Part shown: positions 1 through 14,197 of the stretch, one piece after another
Position numbering within the stretch: the stretch's first letter is position 1
How the letters are laid out: each line of letters opens with the position of its first letter
DNA from: Pegea sp. RAD2-039
Taxonomy: Eukaryota > Chordata > Thaliacea > Salpida > Salpidae
Direction: 5' to 3'
Assembly: GCA_034620365.1 (NCBI GenBank)
Contig: JAQGEQ010000084.1
Location: 2,108,001 to 2,172,000 of the forward strand
Length of the DNA: 64,000 bases
Translations under genes and position numbers: made by a program
Notes under the pieces: model-generated
Told to the model about the DNA's origin: nothing
The model's database searches: none
The model's input: only the letters and a program-made list of their open reading frames with translations

Positions 1-1
1 T

Positions 2-3000
2 GAAGGTCTTTTCAAAAAACGGAAGTGCAAAATAACCACTGGACCCACATCACCCTTATTCAACCTCTCTTCGCACAAAATTATTAATACTATGCTTCCA
101 GCCCAAGATAACAGTACACAGAAGACTACCACCAAATCTTACAAGTGTCAAAAAGACAATTTTTCTTTTATATTAGGTATGTTTTTCAACGCACGGTCAA
201 TTGTCAACAAAATTTTCGAATTGAAAGCTCTTTTGCTTTCTCAAGATTTTACATTTGTTTTCATTACCGAAACTTGGTTGAAACCCTTTTATCCTGACTC
301 CTTTCTGGATGACAGTGATCTTTTTCGTGCTTTGCGCTGTGATAGACTGTTTGATAGAGGCGGCGGTGTTTGCGTAATCTATAAAACATCACTGGCACCC
401 ATGATTTCAAGAATTAAGATAAATACCATTGATTGCCCAGGATTTGAGATTATTGCTTTCAATTTTCATTACTCAAAGTCTAAGTTTTCCCGCTTTATAT
501 GTACCTACCTACCACCGTCTAAAGTTAACGATGAGGTTACTATTAAGGCCTTATTGAAGGTTCTGAAAAGCCTTGTTTGTCCTGAGATGTATATTCTCGG
601 GGATTTTAATTTTAGTAGAATTGATTGGAATAACCCAAATTTAGCATTCAATGGAAAAATGTTTAATTTGAATGGAGACAAAACTAATTTAGCCAATCTG
701 AGTCATGTCTTTGTAAACTTCCTTGATGCCAATAATCTATCTCAGATGGTTACTTTTCCAACCCAAGTTAGTGGTAATACTTTGGATCTTCTCATCACAT
801 CAAAACCTGATAACGTTATCTACGTTGATCAAAATGAACCTTTTGCTCTGACATGCGATCACAACATGATTGAATTCAAGCTCCAACAAACTTTTTCTAC
901 GAACGTTAAAACTCCAAGCATACGGAACTTTTATCGTGGAAATTATAACAGTATAAACAAGTTTTTATCAGGTGTTGACTGGATTTCTGTTTTCACCTCT
1001 ACCGAAGACATCAATGATATCTACTCAAGGTTTACTAACATTGTTAATGAGTCAATTAAAAAGTTCATACCTTTATATAGAGTCAACAAAAAACCACACT
1101 TGCCAAGATATTTAAGGAATTTACAGCATTTGAAAAACCTCTTATACAAACAAACTAAAGCAGATCCTTCCATCAAACCTCTATACAAAGATCTTTGTCT
1201 AGTCTACAAGAAATCAGTTTAAAGCCTCTATTTAGGAAAAGAAAGTGCAATCTTATCTTCACCTAGCAAGAAAACGTTTTTTGGCTTCATTAATCACAAG
1301 CTTAAGGCGAGATTTCATCTACCTCCCTTGCTTGATAACGCCAATCAGCTGGTGATGGAACCAAAGAATAAAGCTGAATTGCTAAACAAACAATTTGAAA
1401 AGGTTTTTATAACCGATGATGGCAATACTCCTACTATTTCCTACTCCAATATCCTTTCAAATATCTCTGAGATGGTAGATCTAGACATAACAGTTGATAT
1501 AGTATCTAAGGCTATTTCTTCTCTAAAATCAACAGTTTCCAACACCCCAGATCAAATCCCAGCTTTGTTTTTAAGAAAAAGTACTTCTTCTTTAGCGCTA
1601 CCCTTATCGCTACTCTTTAACATGACTCTTAAGCGGGGAAGACTTCCACAAATTTGGAAGAATGCTATTATTACTCCAATTTATAAGAAGGGTTCTAGAA
1701 ACACTGCACTTAACTACAGACCAGTTTCGCTGACTTCGGTTATCTGCAGAACTCAAGAACACATCATTCACAACCATATAACTAGCCATTTGACGGAGCA
1801 TCATCTAATATCTGATGCCCAGCATGGCTTTGTTAAGCAAAGATCTTCATTGACTCAACATCTCACTTTTTTCAATGAGCTTACAGCTCATTACGAAAGT
1901 AATACTCCATGTGACATCATATACCTTGATTTTGCTAAAGCGTTTGATTCTGTTCCACACAACAAGCTCATTACTGTATTGAAAAACATAAAAATCAGCA
2001 ACTCTATCTTAAAATGGATTGAAGATTTCTTATCAGGTAGAACCCAACGAACCCGTGTAGAAAGATCTTTATCTACTCCTAGTAAAGTCACCAGCGGCGT
2101 TCCTCAGGGTTCCGTTCTGGGTCCACTTCTCTTTTTGATTTTCATTGAAGACCTCATCAGAAGACTAATAACAGTAGACAATGTCAGTGTGTTTGTGTAT
2201 GCAGATGACATCAAGCTATTATCTGGTTCTCACTCAAAACTCCAAACTGCACTAAACATTGTAGAAAACTGGTCTGCGAATTGGCAACTTAAAATCCAGC
2301 CAACAAAGTCTGAAGTTATAACATTCTCCCGTAAGCCAGCGGCCAACTTCAGCAACCAATACTACATCAATGGATCCATTCTTGAACGAGTATCCTCAGT
2401 CATAGACCTCGGCATTACTCTGACATCTGACTTCAAATGGCACAGTTATGTTTCCAGAATCTTTGGAAAATCTATCAAGCTTGTCCACCTCATCATAAAG
2501 ACTTTTAATTCTAAAGATCCATGGTTTTTCGTCAACCTTTTCAAACTGTACATACGCCCTATTCTTGAATACAATATCAGTGCATGGATGCCATATCAAG
2601 TTGGTGATATCAGAAAAATCGAATCTGTTCAGGCAACATTTACGAGATTGGTTTGCAGGAAACTTAATATCAAATACGAGAGTTATAACCATCGTCTCAG
2701 CTTCTTCAATCTAGATACTTTGGAAATCCGAAGAATCAAATACGACCTTATTCTGATTTTTAAAATTATTCACAACCTAATTGATCTTCAGTTTGATGAC
2801 TTTTTCTCCATTAGTCCCTCCCTCAAGTTATATCAACTTAGAAGACATAAATTACATCTTAATAAGCCCACTCCACCAGCTACGTTAACCAGATTAAGTT
2901 TTTTCTCATACCGCACAATCAGTACATGGAACAATCTGCCATCAGAGATTGTCATGTCAAAATCACTTATGCTGTTCAAGAAAAAGCTGAATTGTTATAA

Positions 3001-3031
3001 TATCGCCAACATTGCCATTTCTAAACTGTGA
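2..3031 (+). pseudogene. LINE ORF2 (endonuclease-reverse transcriptase), interrupted by one stop
   Basis: The endonuclease part shows the expected motifs in order: an Asn in FNARSIVN, the metal-binding Glu in ITETWL, the GDFN block, and the terminal CDHN block. The RT part shows GFVKQRSS, YLDFAKAFDSVPH, the GVPQGSVLGPLLF block and the catalytic YADD box at about 2199-2210, then a C-terminal region ending in FKKKLNCY. The frame is open from base 2 to 1219 and from 1223 to 3031. A single TAA at 1220-1222 separates the two halves without a frame change, so this looks like one ORF with a nonsense mutation. It is otherwise nearly intact and probably a fairly young copy. Confidence 0.88.
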
Positions 3032-3116
3032 ATTTTTCTCTTTTACAATACTATGATTCTGTGCAATTCTTCATTGTCATATGCTTTTTCGTTTACACGT
3101 CAAATAGATCTAATTT

Positions 3117-3200
3117 GTGAGAATGTGTGTTAGCGAGAGGTGCTCTTTTTAGGCACCCTCCTTCACATTTATTGTAATAAATAAATAAATAAATAAATAA
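3117..3200 (+). repeat. LINE 3'-terminal hairpin and short-repeat tail
   Basis: A GTGAGAATGTGTGTTAG block is followed by a GAGGTGC...GGCACCCTC hairpin, a short T-rich stretch and a TAAA/ATAA microsatellite. The same block recurs in the three other fragments in this window. Conserved 3' hairpins are known to be bound by the reverse transcriptase in some LINE families; that role here is inferred. Confidence 0.7.
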
Positions 3201-3324
3201 TGTTACAAAACAAATGAAAATTCTTACGGTGTGCTCTGTTTACTTTCAAGTAATTTTGTTCAACTACTACTACTGTACGAATGAAGTCAAAATTAGATTT
3301 ATTATTTTTATTTTATTTATTATT

Positions 3325-3627
3325 AGGAACCAGCTGCCATCAGACATGATCATCTCAGAATCACTTGTGTTGCTCAAGCAAAAGTTGAATTGTCATAATA
3401 TTGCCACAATTGCCATTTCTAAACTTTTATTTTCCCCCTTTTTTATATTATTAACATTATATGTAATTGTTCACTGCTATATGCTTTGAGGACAACTGAA
3501 ATGCCATGTGCTACATCTTTTGCTTGCCTATATTTGTAACTTAACAGATATTATTTGTGAGAATGTGTGTTAGCGGGTGGTGCTCTTTTCAGGTACCCTC
3601 TTTTGCATTTATCAAAATAAATAAAAG
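3325..3627 (+). mobile_element. 5'-truncated copy of the same LINE family
   Basis: Starting at the sequence CCAGCTGCCATCAGACATGA, this piece matches the last about 90 bases of the ORF2 above with scattered substitutions, then its 3' UTR, the GTGAGAATGTGTGTTAG block, a diverged hairpin (GGTGC/GGTACC) and an AATAAATAAA tail. It is a typical dead-on-arrival truncated insertion lying 125 bases downstream of the longer copy. Confidence 0.85.
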
Positions 3628-3639
3628 TTAATATATAAA

Positions 3640-6600
3640 CTTGATGAATAAAAAAAATACAAAAAACTGCTGTGTGAAATACTTTTTTAGATTTAAAAAA
3701 TTATGAGGTAAGATAGTAAAAGTAACTCCTCAAGATTGATTCAGAATTTTGTAATCATATTCTTAGGTGAACTGCTTATAAATTAATTATGCTTGTAATC
3801 CTAAAAAAGATACAGTTTGCGTTTACAATTTGATCTATTTACTAAAAAATAAACTCAAACATAAGAATGAGAAAAGAAGATTACAATTCTATTTCACAAT
3901 AAATTGAAGATCATTTTTGTGACTGAGTTTTATAGAAGTTTTTATATAATTACGACAAAGTTTTATCTCATATTGGACATTTGAAACTACTTTTGAGCTC
4001 TTTGTAGCAAATTTCAATGTAATCTTTTAGTTATTTTGAAAATTTGAGTTGATTTTTATTTCAAATGTCATTACTAACAAAAAATCAGTCTTTAAAAGTT
4101 TTTAATCTTTAATTTCGACCGACGAATGCAAACCACTTACAATTAATATAAATAATTAATAGTTTTTTTTTTAATTATTGGTTTGACTATATAAAAGTAC
4201 CTTTAGAAATTATTAGAAATCTCTAATTAAACACGACTCAACTCTTTAAATATTCGCTTTTCTGAATTATTTATTAATTGTTACTAATTAAGACAAATAT
4301 CAAAATATAATTAAACGGTGTACTCATGAAATTAAGTTTTTCATCAGCAGACTGATTTTGAGCTAATCTTTGAGATCCCTTTCTCTACATTGGTGTAAAA
4401 TAAGTTTATCAATCTTGTAGGAGAAGAAAGTTTCTAAATGAAAAGCAGTTCTTAGATTATTAAAAGAAAAGTATAAATAACTCAGTATCGTAAACGCATT
4501 GGAAGTTTTAAGTTTAAATGTAAATAAACAATCAATAAAATTTTATATTGTTATCATTAAACTTAAGTAGAGTATGAAAACTTAATAGATCTATTTTTTG
4601 CTTGTAAAGTGAAGCTTATAAACCATTTTTTATCAGTTTAAGTTACATATGTTATGTAGAAATGACATATCTAATAAAATATATATTTAGCTAATAAGAA
4701 TCATTTTATTTCAGTTTTGTATGTTTTTGATATTTAACAAAACTTGCTCATTAAAAAATATTGTTGAGCCACTAAAATTTGATTGTTTAAATATCATTTC
4801 GTTCATTATTTCATCAATGGACTTATTTTTTTTATTTCAATTCAAACTGATATCATTGATATTTAAATGATATAATCAAATAGTGAAGAATATTTGTTCA
4901 CAACTAATCACCAAATAATCTGTTAGTACAATAAAGGTGTTGTATAAACTTTAAAAATTTTCTTTATTATGTTTATACAGATTTAATGTATAAAATTTTA
5001 GTTGAACAAATTTTTGCTTTTATTTTTTTTTTTGGTTTTTAACTTCAATTTCGCTTTTGAATAATATTTTAACTTACGACTAATTTAATAGTTTAGATTT
5101 TATTTTTTAGGGTCGAATAATATTAGCCATAATATGAAGTTTTATTCAGCTTTTCTAAGACCCTATATCTTGTATCAATTGTTTTAGTAAACCAAGTAAT
5201 TCCTTTTTGATAGAATATTAAATGATAAGCAGTTAAAAATCGGTAAAGTTTTTACAAATATATTTAAATATATATTTAAATTAAAATATTTAAGATGAAT
5301 TTTTTTATGAAGTAACAGGGGTAGAAAAAAGTTTAGTTTTGTAAAAATTTTCACAGAGTTTGGTATCGAAAGGCTTCAAAAGATTTTTTTACTGTTGTTT
5401 AATTGCATGATAATCTTATAAAGTTGGTATATTAACAGAAAATGTAATCACGAAAAAAACGCTTTTAAAATTTTTAAAAATCACAATTTTCGATGTAAAA
5501 AGTAAATAGAAACACAATAAACTTTATTAATAAACCAAACAGGTGAGATTTGATATCTTGCTATTTGTTGTATAATGTATCTAACACATTGATTATAACT
5601 TTATTTTATTGTTATAAATAAACAAATAGAACAAAAAGTTAGACAAATAAAATAAATTAAGAAACAGACAAATCCAAAAAATATCAGATTGTTAGTTTAA
5701 ACATGGTTATATAGATGCTTTAAAATATATAAAACCCTTAATCAATCACCGATACTCTCAATTTGCTGCCAAAAAATGTTTACCATTGTCCTAAAAAGTA
5801 ACTCATATTCTAATTATGTAAACAATAGTAAAGAAATACTTTTGAAATTTGTATGCATTTGTTCTATCAGCTTGCAATAAATGTTTCCTCTTCATCTTCA
5901 TCATTTTCTTTTTACAAGATCTTTGAAAATCTGTCTCACAATAAACGAATCTTCAGCTATAAATTTCTATTTGATTAAGTAAAAAGAAGCCACTAGCCAC
6001 CTTTTAAGTAACAGTGAAGAAGTTAAAAGTTAAAAAACAACAATTTTAATGGTAATTCACTTTGTAATATTTTAATAAATAGTTGAATTCTGAATAAAAA
6101 TTATTGCTAGATTGCTATTTAGTTCATAGCTAACTCATAAGAGTATTCAACAAAGAACTGTTGATGAACTAATATTAACTGTTGGTAGATAAGGAAAACT
6201 AAATAAAGTACTCTTATGTCAGTAGTTGGCCATTAAATCTCTACAGAGCTAAAGATGTGCCATTTTAAAGACAATAGATATAATTTTTCTAATAAAATAT
6301 TTCTATAGAAATTCTTAGCTTAAATCAATAGATGTAGTAAATTTATTTGCAAATATTTAAAAAGTATTTTTAACACAAAAGCAATCTGTTTGACATAAAA
6401 TGGATTTCATCCGATTTGTTTTAAAGAACAATATTTTATTTAAACAATTTGTTAATAAATTTGTTAATTGAAAAAATGATATTTTATTTTTACAGTATGT
6501 TCCACATTTTTAGAATTTTTCAGTTTACTTCTATTGCTAAATAAATTCAGTTTGATAAACTTTCAAACTTAATTTTAGTTATTGAAAAATTACCAGTTTG

Positions 6601-9485
6601 AAATCACAGGAAAATGTGGATTTTAATTATCTATTGCTCTATAAATATCTTCCGATGATAAATAAATTGGACTGATAAGTCTTGCATGCTTAGTTATGTT
6701 TTAGTAGCTGAATATATAAGGGGATATTTTACAAAATAAATTGTTTAATTACTTAAAAATGAAAAATTTATTCATCTTTTTTAGATAAAGTTTGCTTTTA
6801 GTTTCTATATCGTTTCTAATATATTATAGTTTCTATTTTGCTCAATATTTTACTTTGGAGTTCTAATACAAGTTTAAGGTAAAACTAGCAAAAAACTTAA
6901 AAAATATGTAAAATTATATTGCAGGCATATAACCTCAATAACTTAATTAATTTCTTGTTAATTCAGAAATATGGTTTAAAATTGAGTACTCTTTGCTAAA
7001 AAAATAGAATTTGTGTTTTTAATACCTAAATATCTATACAATAGTCCTAAAAGAATGAGTTATTAGCAAAAATAAACAGTGTTCCTATTTTATTTTCTAT
7101 TTTAATCGGTATTTAGCTATTTTACTTGAAACCCTTTTTCATTATCTTCTGCAGTCATATTGTTTAGTTTGCTTTAAGAGCTGAATAATTTGTCATTTGG
7201 AACTATTCATTAAATAAAATAAATAAAATAACTACAGTCTATGGTGAAGTCAAAAAACAAACTAAATTTGTTTTTCGAGTTTTTTAGCATAAAAATAATC
7301 AGACTTAAGATCTAGTCATTGAGATACTTAAGAAATTGTGAAGCTTCCTAATTCTTAACGTTCCAGATTAAATATTTAATCATAGCCATTAGTAGTCTTA
7401 AAAAATATAACATTTAGGATACAAGAATCAGCAAAGTGCTTTCTAACTTTCTAACTTAATAAAGTAATCAAAAGACTATTTGATTCAGAAAGTATAAGCA
7501 AAATTGCGAGACAAACGTTGAAGATATTATTGATTGATAAACAAAAGTTAATTAATTAGTTAACTAATAAATATCCAAATTTTATTATGAGGATGTCTGC
7601 AGTGATAAAAAAATTATTAATTTTTTGGTAACCAGACAAAACTCTTACGACTTGTAAAATTCTATTTTAAATTAGGATAGGATAAATCATTAATAATTGT
7701 TAATCATGAAGCTCATTGCTAACCTTCTAAAGTAGTGAAGGTTCAAAAAACAGTTTGATAAGTACAGAGATTTAATATCAATTTTATAGAGACGGTCTTT
7801 GTATGAAAAAAGGTATGCCTCATAAAGAAAGCTTTTCTAATAAACGATCTTTGAACAGATTCCAGCTTTATAATATTTTTTTAAAGTAAGGACTCCATGT
7901 CGAGAAATTGAACTCTAATTTGAGACGGATGTATGTCGTGAAAACATCTGGCAGATTGTAAAGATTTTTGATTTTAGAATATTTAAGAATTAAATATGAA
8001 GTAAATCTACCAATTCTGAATAAATTATTTGCTTAGTAAGCCCATTTTAAACCGTGAGATACAAAAAGTATTTAATGACTACATACAGGGAAATTTCATT
8101 ACTGTTCAGATAGAAAAGAAGATATTGAGTTAAAGTTTGAAGATTTATTTTTTAGCAGGCGGGAAAATTTAGCGATAGCTATTTTGAGTTGTCTAGATTG
8201 AAGCTATAAGTCAGTAGGCTCTAATGAAGATACAAGGGCAACTGATTTAGTGCAAAAAGGCTTGCTTCGTTCTCAACGAGCATTGAGTTTCCAGAATCAA
8301 ATAAAGATGAAGAAAGTTTTACCTTAAGTTGCAATATTATTGATATGAATATTGTAAAAACGAGGGCCAATATCTTGGAAATATCACTAAAACGCCATAG
8401 AAATGTCAGTTTAGATATATTATGAATAAATAAGTTTTTTAAGCATTTAAATTATTTTTGAATTTTATAATGAACAAATTAAGTCAAACATCTTTCAGAA
8501 CTATTTTGATTTAAATTTAACAGCCTTATATAAAATAAATCAAGTTATAACCGCGACATTTTTTCAGCAAATCATTTTGTACATTCAACATTCGATATTT
8601 TTGTTTTATCATGTTTACTGTTAAAAGGTATCTAAAATTTGTTTACTTTGTAACATGACTTGTGTTTTTTATATGTTCATGCTCTTTGATTATTGTTTTC
8701 TGCAAAGTTAAATGTAATTTTGCTTTGTTTTTAGTCTATTGTGTAAATAAATATTGTTTTAATCTAAACGAACATAATTTTGTAAGATAAACTTAGTTAA
8801 GTTTTCCTGATTAAGCAAAAATTCTAGTTTAAGCCATCCAGGGGTATTCTTAGCTTTATCATAACTATATATGACAGCTATATAATTATTATAAATTAAA
8901 CTATACAGAAAGAATAATTTTATCTAAATAATGTGTAATATTTATTTTATAATATGGTAATTATTTTTAGTTTTTTTTTAGTGTGAAAATGCTTCAAAAT
9001 AAACTTTTTTTTATTATGTATTTTACTAGATATAAATCAAGCTTGTATATTCATTTTTGAGCCTACCAAATTGTATAATTTTTATTTATCTATTTAACTT
9101 ATAACTGCATTTTAGTAGTTTCTCCTGATAATGTTATAAATGAAATATTTTTTTTAGTTTTTGTAAAAATATTGCTTTGAAAGTTTTAATCATTATTTTT
9201 TATTTAACTATCAGTTATAAAACTATTTTTATGATATTTACCAAAATTTTGGATTATTTTAATGATATTTCAGAACTTTTAAAATATTAAATACAAAGTA
9301 AAATATATTAGAAAAATTTCTTCTCAAATTGAAATGCATTTTTTATGTATAAATATAAACATACATGTAATTTTACATTTATGTATAACATTTTTCCTAT
9401 CAGATAATTTCAACAAACAAAGCTTTTTGAATAAATTATTCAATTTTTTAGATAATTTCAGATTATATTTTATAAAATTGTTGGT
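3640..9485. other. AT-rich intergenic DNA, no gene seen
   Basis: No ORF with recognisable content, no RNA gene and no further LINE tail is visible. A 10-bp perfect inverted repeat (CATAAGAGTA at 6136-6145 and its complement at 6209-6218) is the only structure noted, and such arms are common in DNA this AT-rich. The right end presumably contains the SLC25A10 promoter and 5' UTR. Confidence 0.6.
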
Positions 9486-11398
9486 ATGACTTCAAATGAT
9501 AAGAAACTACCCAAATGGTACCATGGAGGTGTTGCTTCTGCTTCTGCAGCTTGTTGTACTCATCCATTAGATCTTATTAAAGTAATAACTTTTATCTAGT
9601 TCTATGTAAATATATAGTTATTCAAAAAAAATTTTCTAAACTTTTTATTTTTGTTTTCCTACAAAATTTTGGAAATAAGTTGAATATCTTTTTATTGTTT
9701 TATTGTTTGTAAACTATAGGTTCATCTACAAACACAAACTGGGAACAGTAAATTAGGAGGATTTCAAATGGCCAAAAATATAGTACGTGGTCAAGGTGTT
9801 AGGGCTCTTTATAATGGACTAACTGCTTCTGTTGGACGACAGGTTGTTATTTAAGACAATTATTTATTTATTCAATGCATGGATGTAAGTTACAAATTCA
9901 ACAACTTTATATCAAAGATGATAAACTAGAATTTACTTTACATCAAAATTTTTGATAAATTTATTTTTTAGTATAATTGTGTGAAAGTTTATTTTCAGAA
10001 TCTAATATTTCTCTTTAAAGTTATGATCACCGTCCAAATCTGTAATGTTTGTTAGTTTTATTGATAAAAATTAAAATATCTTCAGTTTTTTTATTAATGA
10101 AGTTTCAACATTACCGAATTTGATGAGTTTTGAAATGATTCCAAATTTTGTTTACAGCTTACATACTCTCTTACTCGCTTCGCTGTTTATGACTTAATAA
10201 GGCCTCACATCACGTCTGATGGAGGTGCTCCAACACTTTTGCAGAAAATGGCGATTGCTTCATTTGCTGGTTGGTTGGTTTCTTTGTCAATAAAATTTTC
10301 AGCTTGATAATTTAGCTTGATGAATAAATATCACTTTTCACGTTAACCAAATTATTTTCAGGATTTTGCGGTGGCATCGTCGGCACTCCTTGTGACGTCA
10401 TTAACGTCCGGATGCAGAACGATATCAAAATAGCAGCAGACAAACGACGCAAGTGAGTGATTAGTAATAGATTTAGCAAAGTCTGAATCTTTATTACAAC
10501 TAGTTACCGAAATGTTTTTGATGGTTTGTTCAAAGTGGCCACTAAGGAAGGCGTCCCTGCTCTATTTAATGGAGTTGCCATGGCAACATGTCGTGCTATT
10601 CTAATCACTAATGGCCAGGTGCTGTGACTTACATAAACTTACAAATTTGAACTCCTTTTTTTATCAGATAGCTTTTTATGATCAAATCAAAAATTTGTTG
10701 CTACAAACGAACTTGTTCACGGATTCAATTGGAACTCATTTCCTGGCCAGTTTCTGTGCTGTAAGTTTTCACAGAAAATTGCTTCTTATATCAAACTTCT
10801 TGCTAAAAATAGGGTGGAATCGCTACAGCGATGACTCAACCTGCTGATGTGATGAAGACTCGAATGATGAACGCCAAAAAAGGAGAATTCCGGGTTAGTT
10901 AGTTGTGTAAAGTCATCAGTGAATGTTGATCCAGATTAACGAGCAATTTATCGCTTTATTAACATTCCAAAATCCAACTTTTCTTCTATAATTTAAGTAG
11001 ATCGCTTTTAGAAGTGAATTGTAGATTGTTTGCTGAATCATTTGTTAAAACCTCCTTGTATTGAACTTGATATTCAACAACTTGTAAAACACCAAAAAAG
11101 TCATTTCACAAATATCAGAAATAAAAAGTAAAAGTTTGATGAGAATAGAACCGTTAGGGTTTCCAACTAATCTTACTGATTGTTTGACAGGGAGTCCTCC
11201 ACTGCTTCCTCGTCACTGGTAAACAAGGTCCCTTAGCTTTCTTCAAGGTGAGTCATAAACGGGATACTTTACATCGTTAACATTCAAATCGTTTGTTTTC
11301 AGGGCTTTACACCCGCATTCATTCGGTTGGGACCTCAAACCATTTTGACCTGGCTTTTTAAAGAGCAACTTCGGTTGAATTTTGGTTCAACTGAATAG
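9486..11398 (+). CDS. SLC25A10: Mitochondrial dicarboxylate carrier
   Basis: This inner-membrane carrier exchanges malate or succinate for phosphate or sulfur anions. Nine exons: 9486-9581, 9720-9842, 10158-10269, 10362-10452, 10504-10618, 10668-10760, 10813-10893, 11191-11247 and 11303-11398, all with GT-AG borders. They join in phase to 287 codons plus stop, the same length I recall for human SLC25A10. The three carrier repeats show signature motifs HPLDLIK, TPCDVINVR and QPADVMKTR, each at the end of an odd-numbered transmembrane helix. Diagnostic stretches such as ACCTHPLDL and LTYSLTRFAVYD point to the dicarboxylate rather than the oxoglutarate carrier. The start is the ATG 26 codons before the first signature; no cleavable presequence is expected in this family. 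Confidence 0.95.
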
Positions 11399-14077
11399 AG
11401 ACACTCATACAATCACAAATCAAACTTGGAGGTTTATGCAAATCTTAATTGACAGTAAATAATGTCTCAACTTACCAAGCACATCATCTAAGCATGCATT
11501 TTTGAACAGCTCATTTGCTTTAATTTTCAAGAATAGTTATAAGGTTGAAAGATGTCGATAATGACTATGCATGAGTATATCAAGAACACTTAAAGAACCA
11601 ACTATCTAACGAATAGTGGCTGAGACATGTCCTAATTGTGCTTTAAATTGTTTAGACTTAGTTATATCTCTGTGAAATTTCTAAGTTAAGTTTTCACTAA
11701 TACTGTTTACTTTTATTAATTAATTTTGTCATTTCATATAATGTCATACTGATTTCTTTATTAAATTTATTGGGTTGAAATAGATATCTTTTCTATTTTG
11801 CTTACTAATACGTTTTTTGCGCTTCACTTAATAAGCTGCAAAGTTAGAATTTGCTGATTTGAAAAAGTTGATTTTATAGGTGGTTTATTTGTAAAATAAA
11901 ATCAATATTTTGATCAGATAAAACCAACAAGAACTCAAATTCAAAACTTGTCTTGTTTTGATATATTAAAAATGTCTTTAGGCAATCTATCTAGTTAAAG
12001 AAAAAAATATATTTGAAAGCAATTTAATCTATCAGAAAAAAAGTTTCTAATAAAATAAAGATAATTAGTTTGTTTAATACAAACATTAGTGATTTTACAT
12101 CAGAATAATGTGTCTTGATTTGCAAACATTTTATGATGTAGAATATTTACTTTCCAAATTTTTTTATCAGTTTAATTACTCTGCTAATGCTACTAACTTG
12201 CTTGCTCAATAAACTGTTTGCAAACAAATTATTACTTGTTTATTAATTGTTTTTAGGTTTCTGCTAAATATTTTGAAAAATATCGAGTTTAAATATCAAC
12301 ATTTATGCAGTTAAAAGTTTTAATCGTTTGTTTGATTTAGCAAAAAGCAAATAATATTGAAGCCTGGTGGTTGAAAGGTAAGCTTTTGTGGAAACAGTTC
12401 ACTATTCTAATCATCTTTATGGAATTGTGAATTGGTGACGAAAACTTCTTACTTTGCTCTTTGAATACATTTTATGAATAAAAGTTGTTAATATTGAAGC
12501 AATTATGATTCGTTTCAGGTTATTTGATAAAACAAAATAATCAGTTTTATCATTTATTTATTAAAACGGATGCGAGTGACAAATTAAGCTCTTATAACAA
12601 ACAATATGAGCAAAGAGATTATCAAAAATTCTTAAGTATCACGGATTTAGCAAATTAATAGAGAAATAATATGAACACTACAGAAGCATAAGTAAATAGA
12701 AATTTGTGATGCTGAGGAAGACCTTAACAAGGTTCATCGTATAGATTATTTGAAATCTTGTTTGTTTGCAGATAAGAAATTTTTAACAAATTTTGTTGAA
12801 ATCTTAATAAGAATAGAGAAAAAATGTATTTGATTCCGATAAAGTTGATATATAAAAATAGGTTCATATTGATGAGGTTGTTATAAAACATCAAAAAAGA
12901 AACAACCACTAAGCTATAATGCAAAAGTAACATTGAAACCAACTTGCAGAAGGTAATTTGAAACAACGAAACAGAAAATATTCAGCAACTAGTCAAAGAA
13001 CGTTTTTGAACTTTTGACTGATAGCTTTCGGTTGCTACTTGTTGATGCAAAGAAATAAACTTTTTGCTAGTCTCTTTATGAATGACTTAAAATGTTATAT
13101 TCTTAAACACTTTGTCTTAATAAACTTGAAACTATAGATTTATGCAGCAAAGTATTTTTTAACTTAATCTTTATTTCTTTCTTTTGAAAATATTATAAGA
13201 TGTTGCAACACTGGTTTGTACTTTGTTGGTTAAAGCTTTGAGTTACCAGCTACTTTGAAACAGATTTTACTCAGACAGGTTTTTAAAGACGTGAAATTGT
13301 TGGAATCTTTTCAATGAAGTAAAAATAATTGTAAAATCATTCTAACTTTTTCTTACAAAGTAAAAGGAACGAATGATGTAAAATGGAAATGGGTAAAAGT
13401 AGAATGTTAATTGATTTATTTGCTTGGATTTACTATTGAACTCTAATATAATGATTAAATTATTTTATAGGTAATTTGATAGATTAGGTTAAGAAACTTA
13501 CTTTTTTTCTTCTTGTTTTCAAACAGTCTTTTGTAATATCAATCTTTTTTTGCACCGATTATTTTAGACTTCTTTTCTAGTCTACTTTGTGACATAGAAA
13601 CTCGGAAAATAGTCATTTGTGATTTTTTTCATTAAATTTTGAAGCATCCAAAATACATTTTTAATCATGAATGAGAAAATGCAAAATTTTAAGAATTCTA
13701 ATAAAAACTTTTTTGAAAAAACAGATGCACTACCTGAAAGATAATATTAAAAAAACAGATGCACTTTCTTGAGCTTCAATAAGTGCCTTTAAGTCATAAT
13801 CAGGAGCTTTTTTTATATATTATAAATCTCTATGAGACAGATGAACGAGTTAGATAAAGAGATGGTTTTGTTGCCCTGGGAGTTGTACAAATTAAGATCA
13901 GCTTGATAAGTTTACAAAAATAATTTTTATAAATTGGATTTTCTAATGTTTCAATTCAACATTTTTTTAATATTTTAAGGTTTAAGTTTAAACAAAATTC
14001 CATGATCGGGAACCTAATTCTTCAAAACAATCTTTTTTAAAGCATAGAATTAAATACTATTGATATTTATCTCACAG
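11399..14077. other. AT-rich DNA after SLC25A10, no clear gene
   Basis: The first few hundred bases are presumably the SLC25A10 3' UTR. Short open stretches with possible splice sites (for example 12341-12378 and 13836-13905) could be upstream exons of the coding-like terminal exon at 14078. Their phases do not join cleanly, so none is called. Confidence 0.5.
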
Positions 14078-14197
14078 GAAGACATCATTGACCGTTTCGT
14101 GGCACGCTTGTATCACGAAATGTTGACACTTAACCGCAGTAGCCAGATTAGCCTTGTCATCAATGACGTTATTTGTGGTCGAAAACGTCAGCTTTAG
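14078..14197 (+). CDS. Probable terminal exon of an unrecognised gene
   Basis: A good acceptor (ATTTATCTCACAG) is followed by 39 open codons and TAG. The base composition is clearly richer in G and C than the flanks, and the codons give a protein-like, amphipathic sequence that begins EDIIDRFVARLYHEM and ends ICGRKRQL. I do not recognise the family. No upstream exon on the plus strand joins in phase with confidence, so the rest of the gene is not found. It could be the last exon of a gene with long introns or a stranded fragment. Confidence 0.45.
   Translation, partial: EDIIDRFVARLYHEMLTLNRSSQISLVINDVICGRKRQL

Larger units (their letters stand above)
1..3200 (+). mobile_element. Non-LTR retrotransposon (CR1/Jockey-like LINE), cut by window edge
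   Basis: This is the 3' part of a LINE that copies itself by target-primed reverse transcription. It holds an apurinic endonuclease domain followed by a reverse transcriptase domain, a short 3' UTR, and a tail of TAAA/ATAA units at about 3174-3200. There are no LTRs. The reading frame is already open at base 2, so the element begins upstream of the window. Three shorter relatives in this window share its 3' end. The clade call rests on RT wording such as the FVYADD and GVPQGSVLGPLLF blocks and on the endonuclease; CR1, Rex or Jockey-like would all fit. Confidence 0.9.

Noticed and set aside
12341..12378. Possible small exon (ANNIEAWWLK) with acceptor and donor
   Set aside because: Its phase does not join the candidate exon at 14078, and no other partner was found.
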